NCBI RefSeq assembly: GCF_003258515.1
Contig: NZ_QGEH01000001.1
Span: 124,001-188,000 of the forward strand
Source: Marinobacter bohaiensis
GTDB lineage: Bacteria > Pseudomonadota > Gammaproteobacteria > Pseudomonadales > Oleiphilaceae
Direction of reading: 5' to 3'
DNA: 64,000 nt
A program made the position numbers and the translations under genes. Within the stretch, counting starts at the first letter, position 1. Every line of letters starts with the position of its first letter. Below the pieces are notes generated by a model. It was not told the origin of the DNA and did not search any database. It worked only from the letters and a program-made list of their open reading frames with translations. Shown in pieces: positions 6,902-15,635 of the stretch.

Positions 6902-9255
6902 GAGGAATCGCCTCCGTTTTCGGCTAGCCACTGCCGGGTCGCGGTAACGGCCTTGAGAACCTGCTCCGGCGTGGCCGGGCTGTCAAAAGGCGGGCTGTAA
7001 CGATAGTCCGCCAGACTGGCGACGGCGTCGCGCAGGGCGCACCAGACCGCAATGCCCAGCATCAGCGGCGGCTCGCCCACCGCCTTGGAGCGGAACACCG
7101 TCGCTTCCCGGTTGGGGCTGTGGGGTAGCAGGGACACGCGGAAATCCTCGGGCGCGTCGGACACAGCCGGGATCTTGTAGGTGGCCGGACCGGTGGTCAT
7201 CAACTGGCCCTTGTCGCTGTACATCAGTTCCTCGGTGGTCAGCCAGCCCATGCCCTGGATGAAACCGCCCTCGATCTGGCCGATGTCGATCTCCGGATTC
7301 AGGGACTGGCCCACATCGTGGAGGATGTCGGTGCGCACCACCCGGTACTCGCCGGTCAGGGTGTCCACCACCACTTCGGAGCAGGCCGCGCCGTTGGCGT
7401 AGTAGAGGAACGGGCGGCCCTTGCCGGTTTCCGGGTCGTAGTGGATCTTGGGTGTGGCGTAGAAGCCGGACGACGACAGCGACACGCGGGCCATGTAGGC
7501 CTGCTGCACGAAGTTGGCCCAGCCAAAGAGGTCCTTGCCCACACGCACCTGGTTGTTGGCGAATTCGACGTCGTCGGCCGAAACACCGTAGGTCTCAACC
7601 GCAAACTCCACCAGTCGCGCCTTGATCTTCTCGCAGGCGTCCAGCGCCGCCATGCCGTTCAGGTCGGAGCCGGAGGAGGCGGCAGTGGGTGACGTATTCG
7701 GCACCTTGTCCGTGCGGGTGGCGGAGACCTTGATGCGGTCGATGTCCACCTGGAACGCGGAGGCCACCACCTGGGCGACCTTGATGAACAGACCCTGGCC
7801 CATCTCCGTGCCGCCGTGGTTCAGGTGGATGCTGCCGTCGGTGTAGATGTGCACCAGCGCGCCCGCCTGGTTCAGGTGCTTGGCGGTGAAGGAGATGCCG
7901 AACTTCACCGGCGTCAGCGCCAGCCCGCGTTTGACCACCGGGCTGCGGCGGTTGAACTCGGTAATGGCCCGGCGCCGCTCGCGGTAATCGGAACTGGCCT
8001 CCAACTGCTCGATCAGTTCGGGCAGCACGTGCTGTTCCACGGTCTGGCCGTAGTGGGTCTTGTCCCGGTCCGGGCCGTAGAGGTTGCGCTTGCGCACGTC
8101 CAGCGGGTCGAGGCTGCGGTGGCGGGCGATGTCGTCCATGGCCCGCTCGATGATCATCATGCCCTGCGGGCCGCCGAAACCCCGGAACGCGGTGTTGGAC
8201 ACCGTGTGGGTCTTGCAGCGGTGACCGACCACCCGGGCCTGGTCCAGGTAATAGGCGTTGTCGGCGTGGAACATGGCGCGGTCGACGATGGCGTCGGACA
8301 GGTCCGGCGAGTAGCCGCAGCGTCCGGCCACCATGATGTCGGCGCCGTGGATCAGGCCCTCGTCGTCGAAGCCGATGTCGTAGGTGTTGTAGAAGTCGTG
8401 GCGCTTGCCGGTCTGGACCATGTCGTCCGGCCGGGCCATGCGGTATTTCACCGGCCGGCCGGTGTGCCGGGCCAGCAGGCTGGAGATACAGGCCAGCGGC
8501 GCCGCCTGGGTTTCCTTGCCGCCAAAGCCGCCGCCCATGCGGCGCACTTCCACCTGCACTTCGTGAATCGGCAGGGCCAGCACCTCCGCTACCAGCTTCT
8601 GCACCTCGGACGGGTGCTGGCTGGAGGTGTGCACGAACACGCCGGCGTCCTCGGTGGGTTCCACCAGACACGCCTGACCTTCCAGGTAGAAGTGTTCCTG
8701 CCCGCCCACGTCCATCTCGCCCCGCAGTCGGTTCGGCGCCTCGGCCAGGGCCTTGTCCGGATCGCCCCGTTCCTGGGTGTGGGACGGGCGCACGAAAAAC
8801 TGTTGGGCCAGCGCGTCTTTCGTCGTCAGCACCGGTTCCAGCGGCTCGTACTCCACCTTCGCCAGCCGGGCCGCCTGACGCGCGGCGCGCAGGGAGGTGG
8901 CCGCCACCGCGAACAGCGGCTGGCCGATGAACTCGACGATCTCGCCGGCCAGCACCGGGTCGCCGGGAAACACCGGGCCAATGTCCGTGTGGCCGGGCAC
9001 GTCGTTGACGGTCAGCACGGCTTCCACGCCGGGATAGGCGCGCACGGCGCTCAGGTCCATGGACTTGATGCGGGCGTGGGCCTGGCTGCTCTGACCGACG
9101 GCGGCGTGCAGCAGACCGGGCGGCTCGGGCAGGTCGTCGATGTAACGGGCCTGGCCACTGACGTGCTTCCAGGCGCTGTCGTGGGCGATTTTCGAGCCGG
9201 CAGTGCCGCGTGCCGACACCGGCGGCTGAACGAGATTATCGGGCAGTTTACGCAT
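6886..9255 (-). CDS. xdhB: Xanthine dehydrogenase, molybdenum-binding large subunit
   Basis: A 789-residue molybdopterin-binding subunit that hydroxylates hypoxanthine and xanthine to urate. It has the aldehyde oxidase/xanthine dehydrogenase hammerhead domain (about residues 25-140), the EGQACL and GGGFGGKE motifs of the cofactor-binding domain, FRGFGGPQG, and a GEPPLMLG segment near the C-terminus that carries the catalytic glutamate region. The ATG has GGAGGTGAG upstream and overlaps the end of xdhA by 8 bp. Length is normal for the bacterial split form. Confidence 0.95.
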   Translation of the reverse strand: MRKLPDNLVQPPVSARGTAGSKIAHDSAWKHVSGQARYIDDLPEPPGLLHAAVGQSSQAHARIKSMDLSAVRAYPGVEAVLTVNDVPGHTDIGPVFPGDPVLAGEIVEFIGQPLFAVAATSLRAARQAARLAKVEYEPLEPVLTTKDALAQQFFVRPSHTQERGDPDKALAEAPNRLRGEMDVGGQEHFYLEGQACLVEPTEDAGVFVHTSSQHPSEVQKLVAEVLALPIHEVQVEVRRMGGGFGGKETQAAPLACISSLLARHTGRPVKYRMARPDDMVQTGKRHDFYNTYDIGFDDEGLIHGADIMVAGRCGYSPDLSDAIVDRAMFHADNAYYLDQARVVGHRCKTHTVSNTAFRGFGGPQGMMIIERAMDDIARHRSLDPLDVRKRNLYGPDRDKTHYGQTVEQHVLPELIEQLEASSDYRERRRAITEFNRRSPVVKRGLALTPVKFGISFTAKHLNQAGALVHIYTDGSIHLNHGGTEMGQGLFIKVAQVVASAFQVDIDRIKVSATRTDKVPNTSPTAASSGSDLNGMAALDACEKIKARLVEFAVETYGVSADDVEFANNQVRVGKDLFGWANFVQQAYMARVSLSSSGFYATPKIHYDPETGKGRPFLYYANGAACSEVVVDTLTGEYRVVRTDILHDVGQSLNPEIDIGQIEGGFIQGMGWLTTEELMYSDKGQLMTTGPATYKIPAVSDAPEDFRVSLLPHSPNREATVFRSKAVGEPPLMLGIAVWCALRDAVASLADYRYSPPFDSPATPEQVLKAVTATRQWLAENGGDSSCKSA

Positions 9256-10783
9256 GAGGGCTCACCTCCACAGGAGCAAGATCGGTCACCGTCAGGGGCG
9301 TTGATGAATCAGAGGGGCCGCCCGTTTCCAGCAGGGCGCGCTGCAGCAGGTTGCCGGCCACCTGCAAGCGGTAGTCGGCGGAGGCGCGCACGTCCGACAT
9401 GGGGGTGAAGTCGCCGGCCAGGGCGGCGATGGCGGCGGTAACCGTGGCGTGGTTCCAGGGCTGTCCCTGCATGGCCTGCTCCGTGGCCGCGGCCCGCCTG
9501 GGAATGGCGGCCATACCACCAAAAGCGAGGCGACAGTCGCTCACCGCGCCGTTATCCAGTTGCAGCCAGAAAGCACCGAGCACGGCGGAGATGTCGTCGT
9601 CCAGACGTTTGGAGATCTTGTACAGCAGCAGGTGCTCGCCGGCTTTCGGCAAGGGCACCCGCACGCCGCGGATGAATTCGTGGGGCTGCAGCTCGGTCTG
9701 CTTGTAGTCCCGGAAGAAATCCGCGAGAGGGATCCGGCGCACGCCGTCCAGACTGTCCAGTTCCAGCTCGGCGTTCAGGGCGATCAACGCGGGGGGCATG
9801 TCGCCGATGGGGGAGGCGTTACCGATATTCCCGCCCAGGGTGCCGCGATTTCGAATCTGTAACGATCCCAGACGTTCCAGTAACGGTGCAAAGTGGGGCC
9901 AGTAACCGGGCAGCACGTCATTGAGCTGGCGGTAGGTCAGACCCGCACCCAGGTAGAGGTGATCGTCCGTCACCTCCAGTCGCTGCAGGTCAGCGACCCG
10001 CTCGACGCTGATCAGGTGATCCAGGTCGCGCAGCTGCTGGGTGATTTCCAGCGCCAGGTCGGTGCCGCCGGCGATCAGGCGGGCTTCGGGGTATTGCGCG
10101 CGCAGGGTGCGCAGCTCGTTCAGGCTGCCCGGAAGGTCGTGACGGTGCCCCGGGCTTTGCAGTCCGCCTCTCTCGCCCTGGATGCGTTTCAGGGTGGCCT
10201 GCATGGCGCTGTCCTGCAGCCAGGCGGGACCGCTGTGGGGGCGGTCCTTGCGGCTGGGTTCCCAGGTTTCCACGCAGGCGCGGCGGCCGGCCTCGACGAT
10301 CGGCCGGTAGCCGGTGCAGCGGCACAGGTTGCCGGCCAGGGCTTCCAGCAGCTCGTGGTGGGACGGTGGCTGGGCCAGGCGCTGCGGATTCGCCTGCCGC
10401 TCCGTGTGCAGGGTAAACAGGGACATCACGATACCCGGCGTGCAGAACCCGCATTGCGCACCGTGACAGTCGATCATGGCTTTCTGGACCGGGTGGACAG
10501 GTTCTTCCTTTAGGACATCCACGGTGACCAGATGTTTCCCGTGCAGGCTGCCGATCAGGGCAATGCAGCTGTTGACGCTTTCATAGCGCAACCGGCCGCT
10601 GGCGCCGTCCGGGACGCCAATGCTGACGGTGCAGGCGCCACAGTCGCCGGAGGCGCAGCCTTCCTTGGTGCCGGTGAGCCGCATTTTGGTGCGCAGCCAC
10701 TCCAGGATGCTCAGGTTTGGGTCGGCCTCCGTCAGTTTCTGCGGCTCGCCGTTGAGAAAGAATTCGATCACAGGTCTCACCAT
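9248..10783 (-). CDS. xdhA: Xanthine dehydrogenase small subunit (2Fe-2S and FAD domains)
   Basis: A 511-residue subunit. Two [2Fe-2S] sites are seen: C43, C48, C51, C73 (plant-ferredoxin type) and C111, C114, C154, C156 (CGFC...CRC). An FAD-binding domain follows from about residue 205, including the RLIAGGTDLALE and LGGNIGNASPIGD motifs. An open frame continues 60 codons upstream, but that stretch is AT-rich non-family sequence, so the ATG at 10783 is preferred; its Shine-Dalgarno is weak. It is the first gene of the leftward purine operon and faces the transporter operon across the 10784-11082 control region. Confidence 0.93.
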   Translation of the reverse strand: MVRPVIEFFLNGEPQKLTEADPNLSILEWLRTKMRLTGTKEGCASGDCGACTVSIGVPDGASGRLRYESVNSCIALIGSLHGKHLVTVDVLKEEPVHPVQKAMIDCHGAQCGFCTPGIVMSLFTLHTERQANPQRLAQPPSHHELLEALAGNLCRCTGYRPIVEAGRRACVETWEPSRKDRPHSGPAWLQDSAMQATLKRIQGERGGLQSPGHRHDLPGSLNELRTLRAQYPEARLIAGGTDLALEITQQLRDLDHLISVERVADLQRLEVTDDHLYLGAGLTYRQLNDVLPGYWPHFAPLLERLGSLQIRNRGTLGGNIGNASPIGDMPPALIALNAELELDSLDGVRRIPLADFFRDYKQTELQPHEFIRGVRVPLPKAGEHLLLYKISKRLDDDISAVLGAFWLQLDNGAVSDCRLAFGGMAAIPRRAAATEQAMQGQPWNHATVTAAIAALAGDFTPMSDVRASADYRLQVAGNLLQRALLETGGPSDSSTPLTVTDLAPVEVSPHA

Positions 10784-10918
10784 CTTGCGTATTATGTTCG
10801 CCCTGAAAGTTTGCCGGAGGCCGTTCGTGGCGGGGCTCCGGGGCAGGCGGTTTGTATGGCGTAACAGGCAGATGCCCGTTATTGAATCCACCTTCTGACC
10901 GATGGTTTTGCAATTTTC

Positions 10919-10932
10919 TGACCAATTAGTCG
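10919..10932. promoter_or_regulatory. RutR-like operator box 1
   Basis: TGACCA-AT-TAGTCG matches the published E. coli RutR palindrome TGACCA-NN-TGGTCA at 10 of 12 defined positions. A RutR-like regulator gene lies in the same island at 15636-16328. Binding is inferred. Confidence 0.5.
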
Positions 10933-10995
10933 AGTTTATAGCAAATTTGATTTTTCTCGCCACTTGGCAAGCAAATTGCTAACAACACGAAATGT

Positions 10996-11009
10996 TGATT
11001 ATCTGGTCA
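10996..11009. promoter_or_regulatory. RutR-like operator box 2
   Basis: TGATTA-TC-TGGTCA matches the same 14-bp RutR palindrome at 10 of 12 defined positions, this time with the perfect half on the right. It lies 77 bp from box 1 and nearer the transporter operon, so each box could serve one of the two divergent promoters. Confidence 0.5.
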
Positions 11010-11082
11010 GTTTATTGGGAAGTGACAGGACGGTTCATTTCCATAACAACGAATCCGGTCACTTTGATTACGAGGTAAAGAC

Positions 11083-12627
11083 ATGACGGCAGTGGCTCGG
11101 CTACGTCTGGAGAACATCGTCAAGGAGTACCCGGGGTGCCGGGCCAACGACGGTGTCGACCTGACCGTGGCCCCCGGCGAAATCCACGCCCTGCTGGGTG
11201 AGAACGGCGCTGGCAAGAGTACCCTGATGAAGGTGATATACGGGGTCATCCAGCCCGACGAAGGCACCCTTTTCTGGGACGGTGAAAAGTTGACCCTGCA
11301 AGGTCCGGCCCATGCCCGCCAGTTGGGGATCGGCATGGTGTTCCAGCACTTTTCCCTGTTCGAAACCCTGACCGTGGCGGAGAACATCGCCCTGGGGCTG
11401 CCGGCCAGTCAGGCCAGGGATCGCAAGGCGCTGGAACAGCGCATTCGCGAGGTGTCCCAGCATTATGGCATGGCTCTGGACCCGCGCCGCTTCGTGCACA
11501 GCCTGTCGACCGGCGAGCGCCAGCGGGTGGAGATCGTGCGCTGCCTGATCCAGGACAGTCGCCTGCTTATTCTCGACGAGCCCACCTCGGTGCTGACCCC
11601 GCAGGAAGTGTCCGATCTGTTCCGCACCCTGCGCCAGTTGGCGGGTGAGGGCTGCAGCATCCTGTTCATCAGCCACAAACTGCAGGAAGTGCGCGACCTG
11701 TGTCACCACGCCACGGTGCTGCGCAACGGCAAGGTCACCGGCGAATGCGACCCCACTGAAACCTCCACCGACGCCATTGCCCGTCTGATGGTCGGCGACG
11801 AAACACCGCTGACCACCGAGGTGCCGCCGGCCAGCCCGGGCGAGCCGCTGCTCAGGGTGCGCGGACTGACCCACAAGAGCAGCGACCCGTTCGGTACCAG
11901 CCTGAATAACGTGGCCATGGAGCTGCGCGCGGGCGAGATCGTCGGCATTGCCGGGGTGGCCGGTAACGGCCAGGACGAACTGCTGCGGGCCCTGTCGGGC
12001 GAGCTCAAGGCCGCACCGGAACAGGTGCACCTGGCGGGCCAGTCGATCGGTCAGCTGGGCCCCGACGCCCGCCGTCGTGCCGGCATCGCCGTGGTGCCGG
12101 AAGAGCGCCTGGGCCGGGGCGCGGTGCCGGACATGTCACTGGTGGACAACACCCTGCTGACCGCGTCCGCCCGCGGCCTGGTGAGCCGGGGCTGGGTGTC
12201 CTACCGCAAGGTGCGCGATTACGCCCGCCGGGTGCGCGAGCGCTTCCAGGTGAAATCGGACGGCGTCGACGCCACGGCGCGCAGTCTGTCCGGCGGTAAC
12301 CTGCAGAAATTCATCATCGGCCGCGAGGCCCTGCAGGAGCCGCAATTGCTGGTGGCCTCGCATCCCACCTGGGGCGTGGACGTGGGCTCCGCCGTGGCCA
12401 TTCACGAAGTGCTGGTGGAGCTGCGCGACAAGGGCGCGGCCGTCCTGCTGATTTCCGAGGACCTGGAGGAGCTGTTTGAACTCTGTACCCGCATGGGGGC
12501 CATCTGCGCGGGCCGTCTGTCGCCCATCGTGCCCACCGAATCCCTCACCATCGAGCAGCTCGGACAATGGATGGCCGGCGACTTTGACGACCAGGCGGCC
12601 GGGGAGGTAGACCATGCTGTTGCTTGA
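11083..12627 (+). CDS. Nucleoside/purine-type ABC transporter, double ATPase subunit
   Basis: A 514-residue ATPase with two ABC cassettes, as in the YufO/RbsA-like group. The first has Walker A GENGAGKST (about residues 39-47), LSTGERQRVEIVRCL and Walker B LLILDEPTSVL. The second lacks a canonical Walker A (VAGNGQDELLRALSG) and has LSGGNLQKFIIGR and SHPTWGVDVGSA, the usual degenerate second half. The start has GAGGT upstream and faces xdhA across the RutR-like boxes. Two permeases follow without gaps. The pairing with purine catabolic genes suggests import of xanthine, guanine or nucleosides. Confidence 0.88.
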   Translation: MTAVARLRLENIVKEYPGCRANDGVDLTVAPGEIHALLGENGAGKSTLMKVIYGVIQPDEGTLFWDGEKLTLQGPAHARQLGIGMVFQHFSLFETLTVAENIALGLPASQARDRKALEQRIREVSQHYGMALDPRRFVHSLSTGERQRVEIVRCLIQDSRLLILDEPTSVLTPQEVSDLFRTLRQLAGEGCSILFISHKLQEVRDLCHHATVLRNGKVTGECDPTETSTDAIARLMVGDETPLTTEVPPASPGEPLLRVRGLTHKSSDPFGTSLNNVAMELRAGEIVGIAGVAGNGQDELLRALSGELKAAPEQVHLAGQSIGQLGPDARRRAGIAVVPEERLGRGAVPDMSLVDNTLLTASARGLVSRGWVSYRKVRDYARRVRERFQVKSDGVDATARSLSGGNLQKFIIGREALQEPQLLVASHPTWGVDVGSAVAIHEVLVELRDKGAAVLLISEDLEELFELCTRMGAICAGRLSPIVPTESLTIEQLGQWMAGDFDDQAAGEVDHAVA

Positions 12628-13723
12628 ACGCCGCCAGGTGAATTCCCGCCTGATGCAGTACGCCTCGCCGATCCTGGCGCTGGTGCTGACCCTGATCACC
12701 GGCTTCCTGATTTTCCTGGGCCTGGATCGGGATCCCGTCGAAGGCCTGCGTCATTTCTTCATCACGCCAATCAGCGACGCCATCGGCTGGGCGGAATTGG
12801 GCCTCAAGGCCGCTCCACTACTGCTGTGCGCCGCCGGCCTGACGGTCTGCTACCGGGCCAAGCTGTGGAACATCGGCGCCGAGGGGCATTTCCTGATGGG
12901 GGCCGTGGGCGCCACCATCGTCGCTCTCCAGATCGGTGAGAGCAGTGGCTTCTGGGTCCTGCCGCTGGTGTTGCTGGCGGGGATCGTCTTCGGGGCGCTG
13001 TGGTCGGCCATCGCCGCCTTCCTCAAGACGCATTTTCACTGCAACGAAATCCTCACCACCATCATGCTCAACTACATCGCGCTGAACCTGCTGCTGTTCT
13101 GCGTGCACGGGCCGCTGAAAGATCCCTACGGCTTCAGCTTCCCGCAGTCGGCGATGTTCGGCGACTCGGCCCTGTTGCCAATGCTGATCCCCGGTACGCG
13201 CCTGCACATCGGCCTGCTGTTCGCGGTGCTGGCGGCGGTGGCCGTGGGCGTGCTGTTCGCACGCACCTTCATTGGCTTCCAGCTCAAGGTGCTGGGGGAA
13301 GATGAACAGGCCGCGCAGTTCGCCGGCTTCCCGCGCAAACGGCTGATCTGGTTCGCCTTCCTGGTCGCCGGTGGGCTGGCCGGTCTGGCCGGCGCGTCGG
13401 AGGTGACCGGCCCGATTGGCCAGCTGGTGCCCCAGGTATCGCCGGGCTACGGCTACACCGCGATCATCGTGGTGTTCATGGGGCGCATGAAGGCGGTCGG
13501 CCTGATCCTGGCCAGCGCGCTGCTGGCACTGACCTTCCTGGGCGGCGAGATGATGCAGATCGCCATGAACCTGCCCAAGGCCATGACCGGCCTGTTCCAG
13601 GGGCTGTTGCTGTTCTACCTGCTCGCCTGTGACGCGTTCATCCACTACCGGGTGCGTCTCAAACACAAGCCGGTGGCCGAGAGCCGCCCGGCGTCCACCC
13701 CCGTCGCCACACAGGAGAGCTGA
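12614..13723 (+). CDS. ABC transporter permease 1 (nucleoside/purine type, YufP-like)
   Basis: A 369-residue inner-membrane permease of the BPD_transp_2 family with about nine hydrophobic segments. The conserved LCAAGLTVCYRAKLWNIGAEGHF stretch near residue 75 (a GxEGhf motif) and EILTTIMLNYIA near 145 are typical of nucleoside permeases. The start codon, with GGGAGGT before it, lies 14 bp inside the ATPase gene. The last 30 residues are a hydrophilic Pro/Ala tail. Confidence 0.88.
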   Translation: MLLLERRQVNSRLMQYASPILALVLTLITGFLIFLGLDRDPVEGLRHFFITPISDAIGWAELGLKAAPLLLCAAGLTVCYRAKLWNIGAEGHFLMGAVGATIVALQIGESSGFWVLPLVLLAGIVFGALWSAIAAFLKTHFHCNEILTTIMLNYIALNLLLFCVHGPLKDPYGFSFPQSAMFGDSALLPMLIPGTRLHIGLLFAVLAAVAVGVLFARTFIGFQLKVLGEDEQAAQFAGFPRKRLIWFAFLVAGGLAGLAGASEVTGPIGQLVPQVSPGYGYTAIIVVFMGRMKAVGLILASALLALTFLGGEMMQIAMNLPKAMTGLFQGLLLFYLLACDAFIHYRVRLKHKPVAESRPASTPVATQES

Positions 13724-13724
13724 G

Positions 13725-14651
13725 ATGGAACTGGATATGATCGTCAACATCCTCTCCGCCACCGTGGTGGCCGGCACGCCGCTGCTGATGGTGGCCCTGG
13801 GGGAACTGATCTGTGAGCGCTCCGGCGTCCTCAACCTGGGGCAGGAAGGCATGATGCTGATCGGCGCCGTGGCCGGATTCGCCGCGGTGTTCGCCACCGG
13901 CAGCCTGTTGGCCGGCGTCATCGTCGGCATGCTGGCGGGTGTCGCCATGTCCCTGCTGTTTGGTTTCATGGCCATCACCCTGGCGGCGAACCAGTACGCC
14001 GCCGGCCTGGCCCTGACCATCTTCGGCACGGGTCTGAGCGCCTTCATCGGCGCCGACTACGTGGGCAAGACCATCGACGGTTTCACCAAGATCGCCATTC
14101 CCGGCCTGAGCGACATCCCCGTGCTGGGGCCGGTGCTGTTCAACCACGATCTGCTGGTTTACGTCTCCCTGGGGCTTTTCGTGGCGGTCTACGTCTTCCT
14201 GCGCCACAGCCGGGGAGGCCTTTTACTGCGGGCGGTGGGCGAGTCGCCGGAATCGGCCAACGCCAACGGCCTGCCGGTGCTGCTGATCCGCTACCTGGCG
14301 GTCAGTTTCGGCGGTGCCCTGGCGGGCCTGGCCGGCGCCTACCTGTCCCTGGCCTACACCCCGCTGTGGACCGAGGGCATGACCGCCGGCCGCGGCTGGA
14401 TCGCCCTGGCACTGGTGGTGTTCGCCACCTGGCGGCCGGTGCGGGTGCTGCTGGGCGCCTACCTGTTCGGCCTGGCCAGCATCCTCCATCTGGTGCTGCA
14501 GGGCTTTGGCTGGGACATCTCGCCGGAACTGCTGGCCATGCTGCCTTACGTGGTCACGGTGGTGGTGCTGGTTTTGCTGTCCGCGAATCCGACACGGACC
14601 CGGTTGCACACGCCGCTGTCCATCGGTCAGCCCTACCGGCCCAATCGGTAA
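13725..14651 (+). CDS. ABC transporter permease 2 (nucleoside/purine type, YufQ-like)
   Basis: A 308-residue BPD_transp_2 permease with the matching LGELICERSGVLNLGQEGMM motif in helix 2. The ATG follows GGAG and comes 1 bp after the first permease's stop; an upstream in-frame GTG would overlap that gene deeply and lacks the family sequence. It completes a heterodimeric channel with the previous gene. No BMP-type binding protein gene follows, which is unusual for this family. Confidence 0.88.
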   Translation: MELDMIVNILSATVVAGTPLLMVALGELICERSGVLNLGQEGMMLIGAVAGFAAVFATGSLLAGVIVGMLAGVAMSLLFGFMAITLAANQYAAGLALTIFGTGLSAFIGADYVGKTIDGFTKIAIPGLSDIPVLGPVLFNHDLLVYVSLGLFVAVYVFLRHSRGGLLLRAVGESPESANANGLPVLLIRYLAVSFGGALAGLAGAYLSLAYTPLWTEGMTAGRGWIALALVVFATWRPVRVLLGAYLFGLASILHLVLQGFGWDISPELLAMLPYVVTVVVLVLLSANPTRTRLHTPLSIGQPYRPNR

Positions 14652-14666
14652 CAGAGAAGAAAGCAA

Positions 14667-14700
14667 GGGAGCGCGGCTGTGGAGGGACAGCCGCGTTCCC
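14667..14700 (+). other. Strong hairpin between permease and Tsx-like gene
   Basis: CGCGGCTGT and ACAGCCGCG form a perfect 9-bp stem with a 6-nt loop, extended by GGGA/TCCC. No T tract follows, so it is more likely an mRNA-stabilising or processing hairpin than a full terminator. Confidence 0.5.
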
Positions 14701-14805
14701 AAGCGTGCGAGTAGATAGAGAGCCCGTCAGAGGTTCCGCGATTTCAATAACGAGAAATGCCACTGCCAACGATGCCTAGAAGAAACGACAGAGGATAGAT
14801 TGACC

Positions 14806-15579
14806 ATGAAGGCACTTCGTAAAACATTGCTAGCGACCTGTGTTATGGCGGCCTGTATGCCGGCGGCGCATGCGGAAAAGTTCTTCGGCGGCTCCAGCAT
14901 CACCGTGCTGCACAGTGCGGACTATGAGGATTTCGGCGGCAAGAAAGAGGACACCTTCTTTACCTTCGAAAACGTCACGGCCCACAACTGGGGCGGTACG
15001 TTCTTCTTCATCGACCGCAACCACGGCCACGGCAGCTCCGAGGGTGACGACGACGTATACGGCGAGTTCTCTCCCACTCTCAGCATGAACTGGCTGAGCA
15101 ACAACGACCTCAGCTTTGGCCCGATCAAGGATGTGCTGCTGACCGGTACCTACGAGTTTGGCGGCGGCACCGAGTCCAACAACTATCTGGTTGGCCCTGG
15201 GCTGGCGTGGGATGTGCCGGGCTTCCTGTACTTCAACACCCTGTTCTACTACGCCAACAACAACGCCGACGCGCCGGGCTTTGACGATCCGGGCGACGAC
15301 TGGCAGACCACCATCACCTGGGGGCTGCCGTTCGAAGTGGCGTCCGCCAAATTCCTGTTCGACGGTTACATCGACTGGTCCACCGCCACCCGCGACCACG
15401 CCAGCGAATTCCACTTCAACCCGCAGTTCAAACTGGACATCGGCGACTTCGCCGGTCATCCGGGCATGCTCTACGCCGGTATTGAATATTCCTACTGGAA
15501 CAACAAGTACGGCGAAGCCGATGATAGCGTGATGGACACCGAGAGCGCGGTCAGTGCCCTCGTGAAGTTCCATTTCTAA
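14806..15579 (+). CDS. Tsx-like nucleoside-specific outer-membrane channel
   Basis: A 257-residue protein with a clear signal peptide (KALRKTLLATCVMAACMPAAHA) and a beta-barrel pattern ending in the C-terminal aromatic FHF. The sequence matches the Tsx channel family (glycine and aromatic-rich strands such as WGGTFFFIDRNHGHG, and repeated NNKY/NNNAD turns). The start is the ATG with GAGGAT about 9 bp upstream rather than the TTG two codons earlier. In this position it would let nucleosides or purine bases through the outer membrane to the ABC system just upstream. Family assignment is good; substrate is inferred from context. Confidence 0.75.
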   Translation: MKALRKTLLATCVMAACMPAAHAEKFFGGSSITVLHSADYEDFGGKKEDTFFTFENVTAHNWGGTFFFIDRNHGHGSSEGDDDVYGEFSPTLSMNWLSNNDLSFGPIKDVLLTGTYEFGGGTESNNYLVGPGLAWDVPGFLYFNTLFYYANNNADAPGFDDPGDDWQTTITWGLPFEVASAKFLFDGYIDWSTATRDHASEFHFNPQFKLDIGDFAGHPGMLYAGIEYSYWNNKYGEADDSVMDTESAVSALVKFHF

Positions 15580-15587
15580 ACCCTGTT

Positions 15588-15618
15588 GGGGAGGCCGGGA
15601 TTCCGGCTTCCCCGCTTT
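15588..15618 (+). terminator. Terminator-like hairpin after the Tsx-like gene
   Basis: GGGGAGGCCGG and CCGGCTTCCCC form an 11-bp stem (one G-T pair) with loop GATT, followed by GCTTTC. The T tract is short, so it may attenuate rather than stop transcription into the regulator. Confidence 0.6.
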
Positions 15619-15635
15619 CAAAGCGATGGACGCTC

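Larger units (their letters stand above)
10784..11082. promoter_or_regulatory. Divergent control region between xdhA and the purine transporter operon
   Basis: This 299-bp stretch is AT-rich relative to both flanks and holds no gene. It must contain the promoters of both the leftward catabolic operon and the rightward ABC operon. Three copies of CTGACC occur (10895, 10918 and, inverted, 11010), two of which form the RutR-like boxes listed separately. Confidence 0.7.

Noticed and set aside
10784-10963. Extended N-terminus of XdhA by 60 residues
   Set aside because: The extension is AT-rich, overlaps a promoter region and the RutR-like box 1, and does not resemble the ferredoxin-type start of XdhA.
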